Shown piece by piece: positions 1-5,987 of a stretch of 8,830 nucleotides of DNA. A model generated the notes under the pieces. The model ran no database searches, was not told the origin of the DNA, and saw only the letters and a program-made list of their open reading frames with translations. Position numbers and translations under genes: made by a program. This DNA is from Boseongicola sp. (lineage in GTDB: Bacteria; Pseudomonadota; Alphaproteobacteria; Rhodobacterales; Rhodobacteraceae). The stretch is from assembly GCA_013042895.1 (NCBI GenBank), contig JABDPD010000092.1, forward strand, positions 1 to 8,830, read 5' to 3'. The stretch's first letter is position 1. Each line of letters starts with the position of its first letter.

Positions 1-689
1 ATTAAGCGAGGGTTCAAGACCCCACCACGAACACCCCGAAAAAGCGCCCCATCATGCGTTAGCTCAAAGGGACAACTCGCGACGTAGGCCTTGGCAGTTC
101 GCTGAGCCGCAGGAATAACAGGCACGATACGCTCCTTGCTCCCCTTGCCCTTTATCCGGATTGTCTCGCCCAGCGGCACATCCGCGCCGGTAAGCGAGAG
201 CGCCTCCGAAATCCGCAAACCACATCCATAAAGCAGGGTGACAACCGCCGCGTCACGCCTCGACACCCAGTCGGTCGTGGATTGAAGTTCAACCGTCTCG
301 ATCATCGCCTTGGCGGCATTCGCCTCCAATGGTCGAGGCAACTTGCCCTGAAAGCGAGGGGATCTGGTCATGAGCACCGAGGTCGGATCAAACCCCTCGC
401 GTTCAGCCATCCAGCCCACGAAATTCTTCACAGCCGAAAGTGAGCGCGCCAAGGACCGTGCCCCAATTCCGCTCCCGCGCTCATGGGCCATCCAAGCGCG
501 CATGTCGCGAGTCGAAAGAACGGCTAAGGCGCTGCCCCCTGATGCCTCGCCATAATACGATTGAAGAAACTCCAGAAACCCAAAGACGTCTGTGCGATAA
601 GCGTTTATCGTCTTCTCTGCTCGGCCGCCGACGGCTGACAACTCTGCCAACCAGCGCTGAACAGCATCGCTGAGCCCCGGTGAAATCAC
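1..689 (-). CDS. xerC: Tyrosine recombinase XerC (C-terminus cut by window edge)
   Basis: XerC acts with XerD at dif to resolve chromosome dimers by strand exchange. The first 229 codons are visible. An N-terminal SAM-like core-binding domain covers about residues 1-110 (TINAYRTDVFGFLEFL near 28-43). The catalytic domain then begins, with the first catalytic arginine in YGCGLRISEAL (about R159) and the beta-hairpin lysine in IKGKGSKERIVPV (about K182). The remaining catalytic residues (HxxR, H/W and the tyrosine nucleophile) would lie in the roughly 70-80 residues missing off the left edge, so intactness cannot be judged. I chose the GTG start at 689, which overlaps the DUF484 stop as GTGA and implies translational coupling. 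The start VISPGLSDAVQRWL resembles XerC rather than XerD N-termini, and a DUF484 neighbour is typical for xerC. Confidence 0.93.
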   Translation of the reverse strand, partial: MISPGLSDAVQRWLAELSAVGGRAEKTINAYRTDVFGFLEFLQSYYGEASGGSALAVLSTRDMRAWMAHERGSGIGARSLARSLSAVKNFVGWMAEREGFDPTSVLMTRSPRFQGKLPRPLEANAAKAMIETVELQSTTDWVSRRDAAVVTLLYGCGLRISEALSLTGADVPLGETIRIKGKGSKERIVPVIPAAQRTAKAYVASCPFELTHDGALFRGVRGGVLNPRL

Positions 690-1387
690 CCCAGCCAGCG
701 CCGCATTGCGCGCTCGAAGACACTGCCCATAAAACTCAAAAGGTCCGTGCCGTGGCTTGCCGAAAACTGATGTGGATCGTCCGACGCAAAGGCTAACATG
801 CCTGGCAGTCGTTGCTCACCAAAGTCTAGAAGGATACAGGCTTCCGACTTCACCCAAGCACTGTCAGCGCCATAAATCAGACTCTCGCCAGGTTGAACAC
901 CGCGCAATGTCACCTGGCGAGGCGCCTTTCCGTGCCCTGCGTAATGCTCGCAAAACCCAGGCTCAGCAATCGACAGGACATCGCTGATTTCGACCAGATT
1001 TGGGTCCATGGCGGTCTCGTGGCTCTCAAGCAAAAGGCGGACCTGACCAACACGCAGAATGTCCATAACATCCTCGCCGAGGCATCGGATAAAGGCTTCA
1101 AACTCGGTCGGCTCGAGGAACGCGAGAATAGCACGGTGGATTTGATTTGTTCCGGCGAGGTTCTCGTAAGCCGCTGCAATCACCGAGTTATGCGTGTCCT
1201 CCAGCCGGGTTAGTCGGTCTTCCAAACGCTCCATCGCGACGCCGCGCAGGTCAACGATATTCGAACCCATCGCTTGCTCATTCGCAGCAATCAGGGCGCG
1301 CATCACGTCCGGATCGCTCAAAATCATATCTGGTTCACTAAGAATACGCGTACGCATATCCTCGGCCAATGGTGCCGGATCGCTCAT
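686..1387 (-). CDS. DUF484 family protein
   Basis: A 233-residue protein of the DUF484 family, often encoded directly upstream of xerC in Proteobacteria. Its biochemical role is not established, and it is predicted to be a GAF-like cytoplasmic protein. The sequence shows the family pattern: ILSDPDVMRALIAANEQ near residues 22-38, a charged helical or coiled segment (about 45-75, MERLEDRLTRLEDTHNSVIAA), a GAF-like middle and a C-terminal LAFASDDPHQFSASHGTDLL with a helical tail FERAMRRWL. The ATG at 1387 is preceded by a GTGAGG ribosome-binding site about 8 bases away. The stop overlaps the xerC start by 4 bp, so the two are co-translated. The 143-bp gap to nadK upstream leaves room for its own promoter, but I saw no clear one. 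Confidence 0.93.
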   Translation of the reverse strand: MSDPAPLAEDMRTRILSEPDMILSDPDVMRALIAANEQAMGSNIVDLRGVAMERLEDRLTRLEDTHNSVIAAAYENLAGTNQIHRAILAFLEPTEFEAFIRCLGEDVMDILRVGQVRLLLESHETAMDPNLVEISDVLSIAEPGFCEHYAGHGKAPRQVTLRGVQPGESLIYGADSAWVKSEACILLDFGEQRLPGMLAFASDDPHQFSASHGTDLLSFMGSVFERAMRRWLG

Positions 1388-1530
1388 GGCTGCTGCCTCA
1401 CTCGTTGCCTCGGGCCCGAGTTATCCCGGTGCCTCAATTGATGTTTTTTCCACTCTGTCAGGTGCAAAGCCATCGCTCAAGGTCTGCACGCGCGCGTCAG
1501 CCAAAAGCGCGGCAGGGAAGCCACGCTCCT

Positions 1531-2286
1531 CTAGGAGAATTGCTCGCGGATCAGGCGCTCTTCAAGACCATGGCCTGGATCGAAGAGCAAACGGTGAACA
1601 ATGCTGGTTTCCGAGCGCACTTCGACCCAACGGACATCTGGAACTGTCCGACTGTCGGCATCTGCACGAACAGGTCTTTTCTCCGGGTTCAGCACATCAA
1701 ACCGCACCGTGGCCGAAATCGGCAACAGAGCCCCTCGCCATCGTCTAGGTCTAAATGCTGCCACGGGCGTAAGAGCCAAAACGTCGGCACCGATCGGCAA
1801 AATTGGACCATGCGCAGAATAATTATATGCTGTGGAACCTGCCGGCGTAGCCACCAAAGCACCATCGCAGACCAGTTCCTCCATGCGTGTTCGCCCGTCG
1901 ACGGAAATGCGCAGCCGCGCGGCCTGCGGTCCGCCGCGCAGCAGAGAAACTTCATTAAGAGCAAGAGCTTGCGTCATCCGCCCGTCGACACCTTCAGCCC
2001 GCATGACAAGCGGATTGAGCTGCGCTTCTTCAGCCTCGCTCACTCTCTCGAGCAAGCCCTCTTCGCTGTAAGTGTTCATCAAAAAACCAACGGTCCCACG
2101 GTTCATTCCATAGACCGGCTTGTTCATTGGTTGAGCTTCGCTGAGCGTCTCGAGCATGAAGCCGTCGCCTCCCAAAGCCACGATCACGTCAGCTTCATCC
2201 GCGCTGGTTTGTCCATAGCGGACGGTCAACGCTTTCAATGCGTCCTGCGCAACCTCTACAGTGCTGGCGCGAAAGGAGATTTTCAT
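1531..2286 (-). CDS. nadK: NAD kinase
   Basis: ATP-dependent NAD kinase, which phosphorylates NAD to NADP in the cytoplasm. The 251 residues are short, as is usual in alphaproteobacteria. Family motifs are present in order: ALGGDGFML with the GGDG loop (residues 39-42, catalytic Asp41), [11 protein letters not shown] (59-69), the NE motif in ALNEVSLLR (N111-E112) and the NAD-binding stretch TPAGSTAYN (147-155). The frame is open upstream to another ATG at 2466, but the extra 60 residues have no family character. The ATG at 2286 (MKISFRAS) fits the family N-terminus. No strong ribosome-binding site precedes it; GGGAC lies about 10 bases upstream, so initiation may be weak. It is divergent from glyA and probably heads the DUF484-xerC set. 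Confidence 0.95.
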   Translation of the reverse strand: MKISFRASTVEVAQDALKALTVRYGQTSADEADVIVALGGDGFMLETLSEAQPMNKPVYGMNRGTVGFLMNTYSEEGLLERVSEAEEAQLNPLVMRAEGVDGRMTQALALNEVSLLRGGPQAARLRISVDGRTRMEELVCDGALVATPAGSTAYNYSAHGPILPIGADVLALTPVAAFRPRRWRGALLPISATVRFDVLNPEKRPVRADADSRTVPDVRWVEVRSETSIVHRLLFDPGHGLEERLIREQFS

Positions 2287-2423
2287 GGCATTGGCGTCCC
2301 GGTAACCCATTGGTTTTGCGACGATTGCCCGTGTATCGCGGAAACACAAGTCCACAAAAGGAAAGACGTGACGACTTCGCGCATGAATCTGCCGGATTCC
2401 CGTCTTTTCCGAAAAGCGAAATA

Positions 2424-2454
2424 GGTCTATGAGGACGCCAAACTCATAGCGACC
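2424..2454 (+). promoter_or_regulatory. Hairpin in the glyA leader next to the ribosome-binding site
   Basis: CTATGAG (2427-2433) and CTCATAG (2443-2449) are perfect inverted arms around a 9-base loop. A second register extends the stem with GGTC (2424-2427) against GACC (2451-2454) across a small bulge. The hairpin ends just before the glyA ribosome-binding sequence GAAGGGGG (2456-2463). It could be an RNA leader element or a protein operator in the nadK-glyA divergent region. No known riboswitch class is recognised. No convincing -35/-10 pair was found in 2287-2471. Confidence 0.4.
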
Positions 2455-2471
2455 CGAAGGGGGCAAGTGTC

Positions 2472-3767
2472 ATGAACGTTACCCACCGCGATTCCGGCTT
2501 CTTCACCGAAAGCCTGTCCGAACGCGATCCCGAACTGCACAGCGCGATCCGTTCCGAACTTGGTCGGCAGCAAGACGAGATCGAACTGATTGCTTCAGAA
2601 AACATCGTTTCCGCTGCTGTGATGGAAGCTCAGGGCTCGGTCATGACGAACAAATACGCAGAAGGTTATCCGGGTCGGCGTTACTATGGCGGTTGCCAAT
2701 ACGTCGACATCGCCGAGACCCTAGCGATTGATCGTGCAAAAGAGCTTTTCGGATGCGACTTCGCAAATGTGCAGCCAAATTCGGGCAGTCAAGCGAACCA
2801 AGGCGTGTTCACCGCGCTGCTTCAACCGGGAGACACGATACTCGGCATGAGTCTTGATGCGGGCGGGCACCTAACCCATGGCGCCAAGCCAAACCAGTCG
2901 GGAAAATGGTTCAATGCCATCCAATACGGTGTGCGCAAGGAAGACCTAATGCTTGATTATGATCAGGTCGCCGCTCTGGCCGCCGAGCATAAGCCAAAGA
3001 TGATCATCGCGGGAGGTTCGGCGATTCCACGCCAAATAGACTTTGCAAAGATGCGTGAGATCGCCGACAGCGTTGGCGCTTACCTTCATGTCGACATGGC
3101 GCACTTTGCCGGCCTTGTGGCTGCCGGTGAGCATCCATCGCCCTTCCCTCACGCCCATGTTGCAACGACCACCACGCATAAAACCCTTCGCGGACCACGT
3201 GGCGGCATGATCCTGACAAATGACGAAGCGTTGGCGAAGAAATTCAATTCGGCAATCTTTCCGGGCATTCAGGGCGGCCCCCTGATGCACGTTATCGCCG
3301 CGAAAGCCGTCGCTTTTGGCGAGGCACTTCGACCTGAATTTAAGGTTTATCAACAGCAGGTTATCAAGAACGCACAAGCATTGGCTGCCGAATTGATGTC
3401 CGGCGGCATCGACATTGTGACCGGCGGCACTGACACTCACGTTTTGCTCGTCGATTTACGGCCCAAGGGCGTGACCGGTAAATCAACCGAAGCCGCATTG
3501 GGGCGCGCGCATATCACATGCAACAAGAACGGCATTCCTTTTGATACAGAAAAACCGACGATCACTTCTGGGGTGCGCCTTGGCTCTCCGGCGGCGACAA
3601 CGCGTGGGTTTTCTCAGGGTGAGTTCCGCCAAATCGGGCGCTGGATCACCGAGGTTGTCGACGGTCTCGCTGCGAATGGTGAAGAAGCAAATGGCGAAAT
3701 CGAAGCGCGCGTGAAAGTCGAGGTGAAAGCCCTCTGCGACCGCTTCCCCGTGTACCCTAGCCTCTGA
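2472..3767 (+). CDS. glyA: Serine hydroxymethyltransferase
   Basis: A PLP enzyme that interconverts serine plus tetrahydrofolate with glycine plus 5,10-methylene-tetrahydrofolate, the main one-carbon source in the cytoplasm. The 431 residues match the usual bacterial length. Seen motifs: [10 protein letters not shown] (38-47), [15 protein letters not shown] (60-74), the DMAH motif (Asp208, His211) that contacts PLP, and [14 protein letters not shown] (232-245) with the Schiff-base Lys237. The ATG at 2472 is well placed 8 bases after a strong ribosome-binding site (GAAGGGGG). A hydrolase gene follows after 9 bp in the same direction. nadK is divergent upstream, with 185 bp shared between them. 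Confidence 0.98.
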   Translation: MNVTHRDSGFFTESLSERDPELHSAIRSELGRQQDEIELIASENIVSAAVMEAQGSVMTNKYAEGYPGRRYYGGCQYVDIAETLAIDRAKELFGCDFANVQPNSGSQANQGVFTALLQPGDTILGMSLDAGGHLTHGAKPNQSGKWFNAIQYGVRKEDLMLDYDQVAALAAEHKPKMIIAGGSAIPRQIDFAKMREIADSVGAYLHVDMAHFAGLVAAGEHPSPFPHAHVATTTTHKTLRGPRGGMILTNDEALAKKFNSAIFPGIQGGPLMHVIAAKAVAFGEALRPEFKVYQQQVIKNAQALAAELMSGGIDIVTGGTDTHVLLVDLRPKGVTGKSTEAALGRAHITCNKNGIPFDTEKPTITSGVRLGSPAATTRGFSQGEFRQIGRWITEVVDGLAANGEEANGEIEARVKVEVKALCDRFPVYPSL

Positions 3768-3776
3768 TCGCGCAGG

Positions 3777-4526
3777 ATGTTGGCTGCCAACACCTACGAC
3801 AGCACTGCGGTCGCGACGCCCCTTTTCATTGCACACGGTCTTTTCGGGTCCGCGCGCAATTGGGGTGTGGTGGCCAAGAGACTATCGGAGGGGCGGTCCG
3901 TAACTGCAGTGGACATGCGCAACCATGGGGAAAGCCCTAGATTCGACAGCCATCGCTATCCGGATATGGCTGATGATTTGGCGCAATTCGTTGCCGAGCG
4001 CTCTGATGTCCTCGGCCATTCAATGGGCGGTAAGGCAGCGATGGTTTTGGCGCTTGCCGCTCCAGAAAAGGTGCGCAAGCTCATCGTCGCGGATATCGCG
4101 CCGGTTGGATATTCTCACACACAAACGCCATTGATCGACGCCCTACGAGGGATTGACCTTGCTCTAGTTGAGACTCGCAGTGACGCTGACAGACAATTGC
4201 AGTCTACCGTCGACGACGCAGGCGTTCGGGCGTTTTTGCTGCAATCTCTGGATGTCAAAGCGAAACGTTGGCGGCTAAACCTCGATGTGCTGGAACGGGA
4301 TATGGACCATATCATTGGATTCCCCGAAATTGAGGGAAGCTTTGAAGGCCCGGCTCTGTTCCTATCCGGCGGCGATAGCGACTACGTCTTGCCAGAATAC
4401 CGCGCGCGCATTCGCGAACTTTTTCCCAAGGCGATCTTCGCCAAGATACCTGGCGCCGGACACTGGCTTCACGCTGAGAAACCGCGTGAGTTTGAGGCAG
4501 CTGTTTCGACCTTCCTGAACGCCTAA
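3777..4526 (+). CDS. Alpha/beta-fold hydrolase, YbfF/ABHD11-like esterase
   Basis: A 249-residue cytoplasmic serine hydrolase of the YbfF type, with no signal peptide. The oxyanion-hole motif HGLFGSARNWG is at residues 20-30. DMRNHGESP (46-54) is typical of this subfamily. The nucleophile elbow GHSMGGKAAM carries Ser82, the acid is probably Asp200 or Asp202 in GGDSDYV, and the base is His229 in GAGHWLHAEKP. The natural substrate is unknown; family members hydrolyse short acyl esters and thioesters. It starts 9 bp after the glyA stop. Its only ribosome-binding-like sequence (AGG) directly abuts the ATG, so translation is probably coupled to glyA. Its stop overlaps that of the convergent small gene by 3 bases. 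Confidence 0.92.
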   Translation: MLAANTYDSTAVATPLFIAHGLFGSARNWGVVAKRLSEGRSVTAVDMRNHGESPRFDSHRYPDMADDLAQFVAERSDVLGHSMGGKAAMVLALAAPEKVRKLIVADIAPVGYSHTQTPLIDALRGIDLALVETRSDADRQLQSTVDDAGVRAFLLQSLDVKAKRWRLNLDVLERDMDHIIGFPEIEGSFEGPALFLSGGDSDYVLPEYRARIRELFPKAIFAKIPGAGHWLHAEKPREFEAAVSTFLNA

Positions 4527-4702
4527 CGGCTGAAAAACAGTTCGACCCGTGTCGCAAGACTCATGATAGCGCCTCCGACACCGTTAAAAACGTTTTCGAC
4601 AAAGGTATCTGGCGAAGACCGCAGGCTCGCCACAATGAAATCACCGAATGCCAAGTACCCAGCCAGAAGAAAAATGCCGGCGGATAATAACCGAAGGTTC
4701 AC
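4523..4702 (-). CDS. Small single-span membrane protein, unknown function
   Basis: No family recognised. The frame is open from an ATG at 4786, but I prefer the GTG at 4702 because a near-perfect ribosome-binding site (GGAGG, 6 bases before it) precedes it and the extra 28 residues are arginine-rich and unremarkable. The product would be 59 residues: one hydrophobic segment LSAGIFLLAGYLAFGDFIVA (about 6-25), then a soluble tail with FVENVFNGVGGAIMSLATRVE. The positively charged start suggests the N-terminus faces the cytoplasm. The tail has the composition of a real protein. Its stop codon overlaps the convergent hydrolase stop, leaving no space for a terminator between them. Confidence 0.65.
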   Translation of the reverse strand: MNLRLLSAGIFLLAGYLAFGDFIVASLRSSPDTFVENVFNGVGGAIMSLATRVELFFSR

Positions 4703-4779
4703 AATAGCCCTCCAAAATCTTGCGCTTAATGCGCTTCTCAATACCAACACACTGGTCCGTGTTCGAGCATTTGCCTTCG

Positions 4780-4812
4780 GTTTCACGAAAATTGCGTGAA
4801 ACAGCGTGAAAA
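4780..4812. promoter_or_regulatory. Inverted plus direct repeat GTTTCACG, possible operator
   Basis: GTTTCACG (4780-4787) and CGTGAAAC (4795-4802) are perfect 8-bp inverted arms around AAAATTG. A further copy of CGTGAAA lies at 4805-4811, exactly 10 bp from the previous one, so repeated half-sites fall on the same face of the helix. It sits in the 139-bp gap upstream of the small membrane-protein gene and downstream of the glycine-rich peptide gene. No T-run follows on either strand, so a protein-binding operator seems likelier than a terminator. The binding protein is unknown. Confidence 0.4.
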
Positions 4813-4841
4813 CCCAATCTTAACAATCGCGGCTTGCGCCT

Positions 4842-5072
4842 TTAGTTACCAATCGAGCCAAATGCATCCGACACGCCGCTCGCCAAACCAGCGGCCGAGC
4901 CGCCAATGGATCGGCTACTGTCGACCGCCATACCATAACCACCTGCAAACCCACCGCCTCCGCCTCCGGAGACAAAGGACTGCAGCGCGTAAACCGGGTT
5001 CTTTCCGGTGTATTGATTAAATGCAAAGCCGGCCGCCCCAAGAGCAACCGCAAAAACAAAAATGCGTCCCAT
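4842..5072 (-). CDS. Small glycine-rich, probably exported or membrane-anchored peptide
   Basis: No family recognised. The 76 residues begin MGRIFVFAVALGAAGFAFNQ, a signal-peptide or anchor-like hydrophobic stretch (about 3-19). YTGKNPVYALQSFVSG follows, then a run of six glycines (about 36-41), a GGYGMAVDSS segment and a small-residue tail (GGSAAGLASGVSDAFGS). There is no lipobox cysteine. The ATG at 5072 has a good ribosome-binding site (GGGGAAGGG, about 7 bases upstream), which supports a real gene. An AT-rich stretch with TATATT (minus strand, 5109-5114) could be a -10 element, without a matching -35. Composition is low in complexity, so the function cannot be inferred. Confidence 0.7.
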   Translation of the reverse strand: MGRIFVFAVALGAAGFAFNQYTGKNPVYALQSFVSGGGGGGFAGGYGMAVDSSRSIGGSAAGLASGVSDAFGSIGN

Positions 5073-5082
5073 TGCGTTTTCC

Positions 5083-5092
5083 CTTCCCCAAA
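5083..5092 (-). repeat. TTTGGGGAAG 10-mer, copy 1
   Basis: One of four exact copies in the window of TTTGGGGAAG, all outside coding sequence. Here it forms part of the ribosome-binding region of the glycine-rich peptide gene. Confidence 0.6.
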
Positions 5093-5237
5093 AGGACTAA
5101 CTCACAAAAATATACGACTTTTTTGCTAGATTTGCTGCATTTTTTTGAGAAACACTCAGGTGAGAAGAGTTCACCAGTGATAATGCGCTACAAAAAGCGC
5201 CCTGATTGGTGAGCTGCCACAACATATAGTTGCCAGA

Positions 5238-5278
5238 GTCTACGATTTGCGCTAGTCGGGCGCTATAGGTGCGTAGAC
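5238..5278. repeat. Inverted repeat with nested GCGC arms
   Basis: GTCTACG (5238-5244) and CGTAGAC (5272-5278) are perfect 7-bp arms. Inside the 27-base loop, GCGC (5249-5252) and GCGC (5260-5263) can form a second stem. It lies just downstream of the candidate minus-strand RNA's terminator. No T-run follows on either strand, so its role is unknown. Confidence 0.4.
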
Positions 5279-5295
5279 GCGGTATGCATGCTCTG

Positions 5296-5515
5296 ACGAA
5301 AAGCGGGGGCAAACTGTGATAAACAGTTCGCCCCCGTGGCTTTCTGACCTTCCAGAACAGCTTGCCGGAATAGCAGAAGGCGCCAGGTGCTCAGACGCGG
5401 TCTTTGCAATGTGCCGTTGCCGACACGCCCTGACGCCTTCTTTGAACCTATCCCCCCAAAGGGTTTTAAGCCCATGCACGACATCCCCGAAGGTCTGCCG
5501 CTGCGAGACCTGATC
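5296..5515 (-). ncRNA. Candidate structured RNA, unrecognised family
   Basis: Read on the minus strand, the helices in order are: AGGTCT/AGACCT (5506-5511 with 5491-5496); a 13-bp stem (5429-5441 with 5375-5387) enclosing two small hairpins (5422-5426 with 5411-5415, and 5400-5403 with 5393-5396), which makes a three-way junction; a 6-bp hairpin (5365-5370 with 5350-5355); and a terminal 14-bp hairpin followed by CTTTTCG. In four of these helices the single mismatch is A-C on the plus strand but G-U on the minus strand, so complete pairing occurs only in a minus-strand transcript. I could not match it to tmRNA, RNase P RNA, SRP RNA, 6S RNA or a cobalamin riboswitch from memory. The 5' end is a guess; no promoter was identified. 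Confidence 0.45.
5298..5336 (-). terminator. Intrinsic terminator-like hairpin (minus strand)
   Basis: CGGGGGC-G-AACTGT, a TTATC loop, then ACAGTT-T-GCCCCCG on the minus strand gives 14 continuous pairs with one G-U. It is followed by CTTTTCG. On the plus strand the same position is an A-C mismatch and the downstream sequence (TGGCTTTC) is poorer in T, so minus-strand termination is favoured. Confidence 0.6.
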
Positions 5516-5560
5516 TTGCGACCATTCCCCGCGCGCCCTGCCCTTTATCCATCAAACTCC

Positions 5561-5664
5561 CCTTCCTCGCCCGAAGGCCGTTCCGGTTCGCTTGACTTCC
5601 TCGAAGTCTCCACGTCTCGATCCGGTACTGATGTCCCTTTTCGATCCGCTTCACCTCCGAGAGG
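5561..5664. repeat. Cluster of short inverted repeats
   Basis: Three perfect short hairpins lie in about 100 bp: CCTTC/GAAGG (5561-5577), GACTTC-CTC-GAAGTC (5594-5608) and CCTC-CGA-GAGG (5654-5664). The second is enclosed by CCGGTTCG (5583-5590) against CGATCCGG (5618-5625), paired at 7 of 8 positions. They may be the 5' part of the same minus-strand RNA as 5296-5515, or a separate element. Confidence 0.35.
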
Positions 5665-5767
5665 CCCGTGCGCCCCGCCTCGCTGCCTAAGCTTCGAAGC
5701 GGTGATTTGAAGGTCGCAAACTAAACCTTCATCGCCAAGAAGAAAGCACTGCAGCATTGAATTTTCT

Positions 5768-5811
5768 TGGGGATAATTTTGGGGAAGATCTCTGGAAAGT
5801 CCTGTGGATGA
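5768..5811 (+). promoter_or_regulatory. Two DnaA-box-like 9-mers flanking TTTTGGGGAAG
   Basis: TGGGGATAA (5768-5776) and TGTGGATGA (5803-5811) each differ by one base from TGTGGATAA, the complement of the DnaA box TTATCCACA. Between them lies a copy of TTTGGGGAAG (5778-5787) in an AT-rich stretch. The order TTTGGGGAAGA then CTGTGGAT recurs upstream of the DUF1489 gene. Binding by DnaA is inferred, not shown. Confidence 0.35.
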
Positions 5812-5859
5812 TTCCCATTTCTTGGCGCGGCGCAATTGCTTACGCCGGGAAAACTCTTG

Positions 5860-5869
5860 CTTCCCCAAA
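5860..5869 (-). repeat. TTTGGGGAAG 10-mer, copy 3
   Basis: Third exact copy of the 10-mer, in the opposite orientation to copy 2 (5778-5787) and 73 bp from it. It is not followed by a start codon with a credible gene, so it is not simply a ribosome-binding site. Confidence 0.55.
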
Positions 5870-5928
5870 TTGATACAAAAAACGCAATTTCTGCATGTGC
5901 AAACGGATCTAAGCGCCAGAAACGATCT

Positions 5929-5967
5929 CAAAACAAAATTGCAGAGCGTCGGAAACGCGAATCGCTC
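5929..5967 (-). terminator. Probable nrdJ terminator
   Basis: On the minus strand, starting about 21 bp after the nrdJ stop, GAGCG (5963-5967) pairs with CGCTC (5944-5948). An inner TCG/CGA stem follows after a 2-base bulge. The sequence then runs TGCAATTTTGTTTTG. The stem is modest and the T-tract interrupted, so termination may be partial. Confidence 0.45.
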
Positions 5968-5979
5968 AGTTCGCTCAGT
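5962..5979. repeat. Tandem 9-bp repeat
   Basis: TCGCTCAGT occurs twice in direct succession (5962-5970 and 5971-5979), immediately downstream of the nrdJ stop. The first copy overlaps the probable terminator arm. Confidence 0.6.
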
Positions 5980-5987
5980 CTGTCATC

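Larger units (their letters stand above)
5073..5987. other. 915-bp gap without a convincing protein gene
   Basis: Open frames of 60-130 codons exist on both strands but none has family character, a good ribosome-binding site and sensible composition together. 5095-5150 is AT-rich (probable promoter region of the small gene at 5072). 5159-5175 and 5185-5200 carry small 5-bp hairpins. 5238-5278 is a longer inverted repeat. 5296-5515 is a candidate structured RNA on the minus strand. 5561-5664 carries further hairpins. 5768-5811 holds DnaA-box-like 9-mers, and 5929-5967 a probable nrdJ terminator. Confidence 0.6.

Noticed and set aside
1421..1572. An open minus-strand stretch downstream of nadK reading like ERGFPAALLADARVQTLSDG
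   Set aside because: The amino acid composition is protein-like, but it has no ATG and no ribosome-binding site, overlaps the end of nadK in another frame, and is only about 50 codons long.
1369..2424. A 351-codon plus-strand open frame opposite nadK and the region downstream of it
   Set aside because: It is antisense to an unmistakable NAD kinase, has no family character, and its composition is that of a mirrored coding frame.
2287..2466. A longer nadK starting at the ATG at 2466
   Set aside because: The extra 60 residues do not resemble the family N-terminus, and would place the start almost against glyA, leaving no room for divergent promoters.
5263..5484. A 73-codon minus-strand frame (MSCMGLKPFGG)
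   Set aside because: It runs through the terminator-like hairpin and the three-way junction, has no ribosome-binding site at a proper distance, and the RNA interpretation explains the region better.
5296..5700. tmRNA, RNase P RNA, SRP RNA or 6S RNA
   Set aside because: None of the invariant segments I know of (RNase P GAAAGTCCGGGCTCC, SRP TCAGGTCCGGAAGGAAGCAG, tmRNA tag starting Ala-Asn-Asp) was found. 6S is poorly conserved in sequence, so that exclusion is weaker.
5387..5710. A 107-codon plus-strand frame (also startable at 5475, MHDIPEGLPL)
   Set aside because: It is proline- and serine-rich, lacks a credible ribosome-binding site and lies opposite the candidate structured RNA. The reading is probably incidental, though a small gene from 5475 cannot be fully excluded.
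5545..5931. A 128-codon minus-strand frame in the gap downstream of nrdJ
   Set aside because: It runs through the hairpins and DnaA-like repeats, is rich in rare arginine codons, has no good ribosome-binding site and resembles no family.
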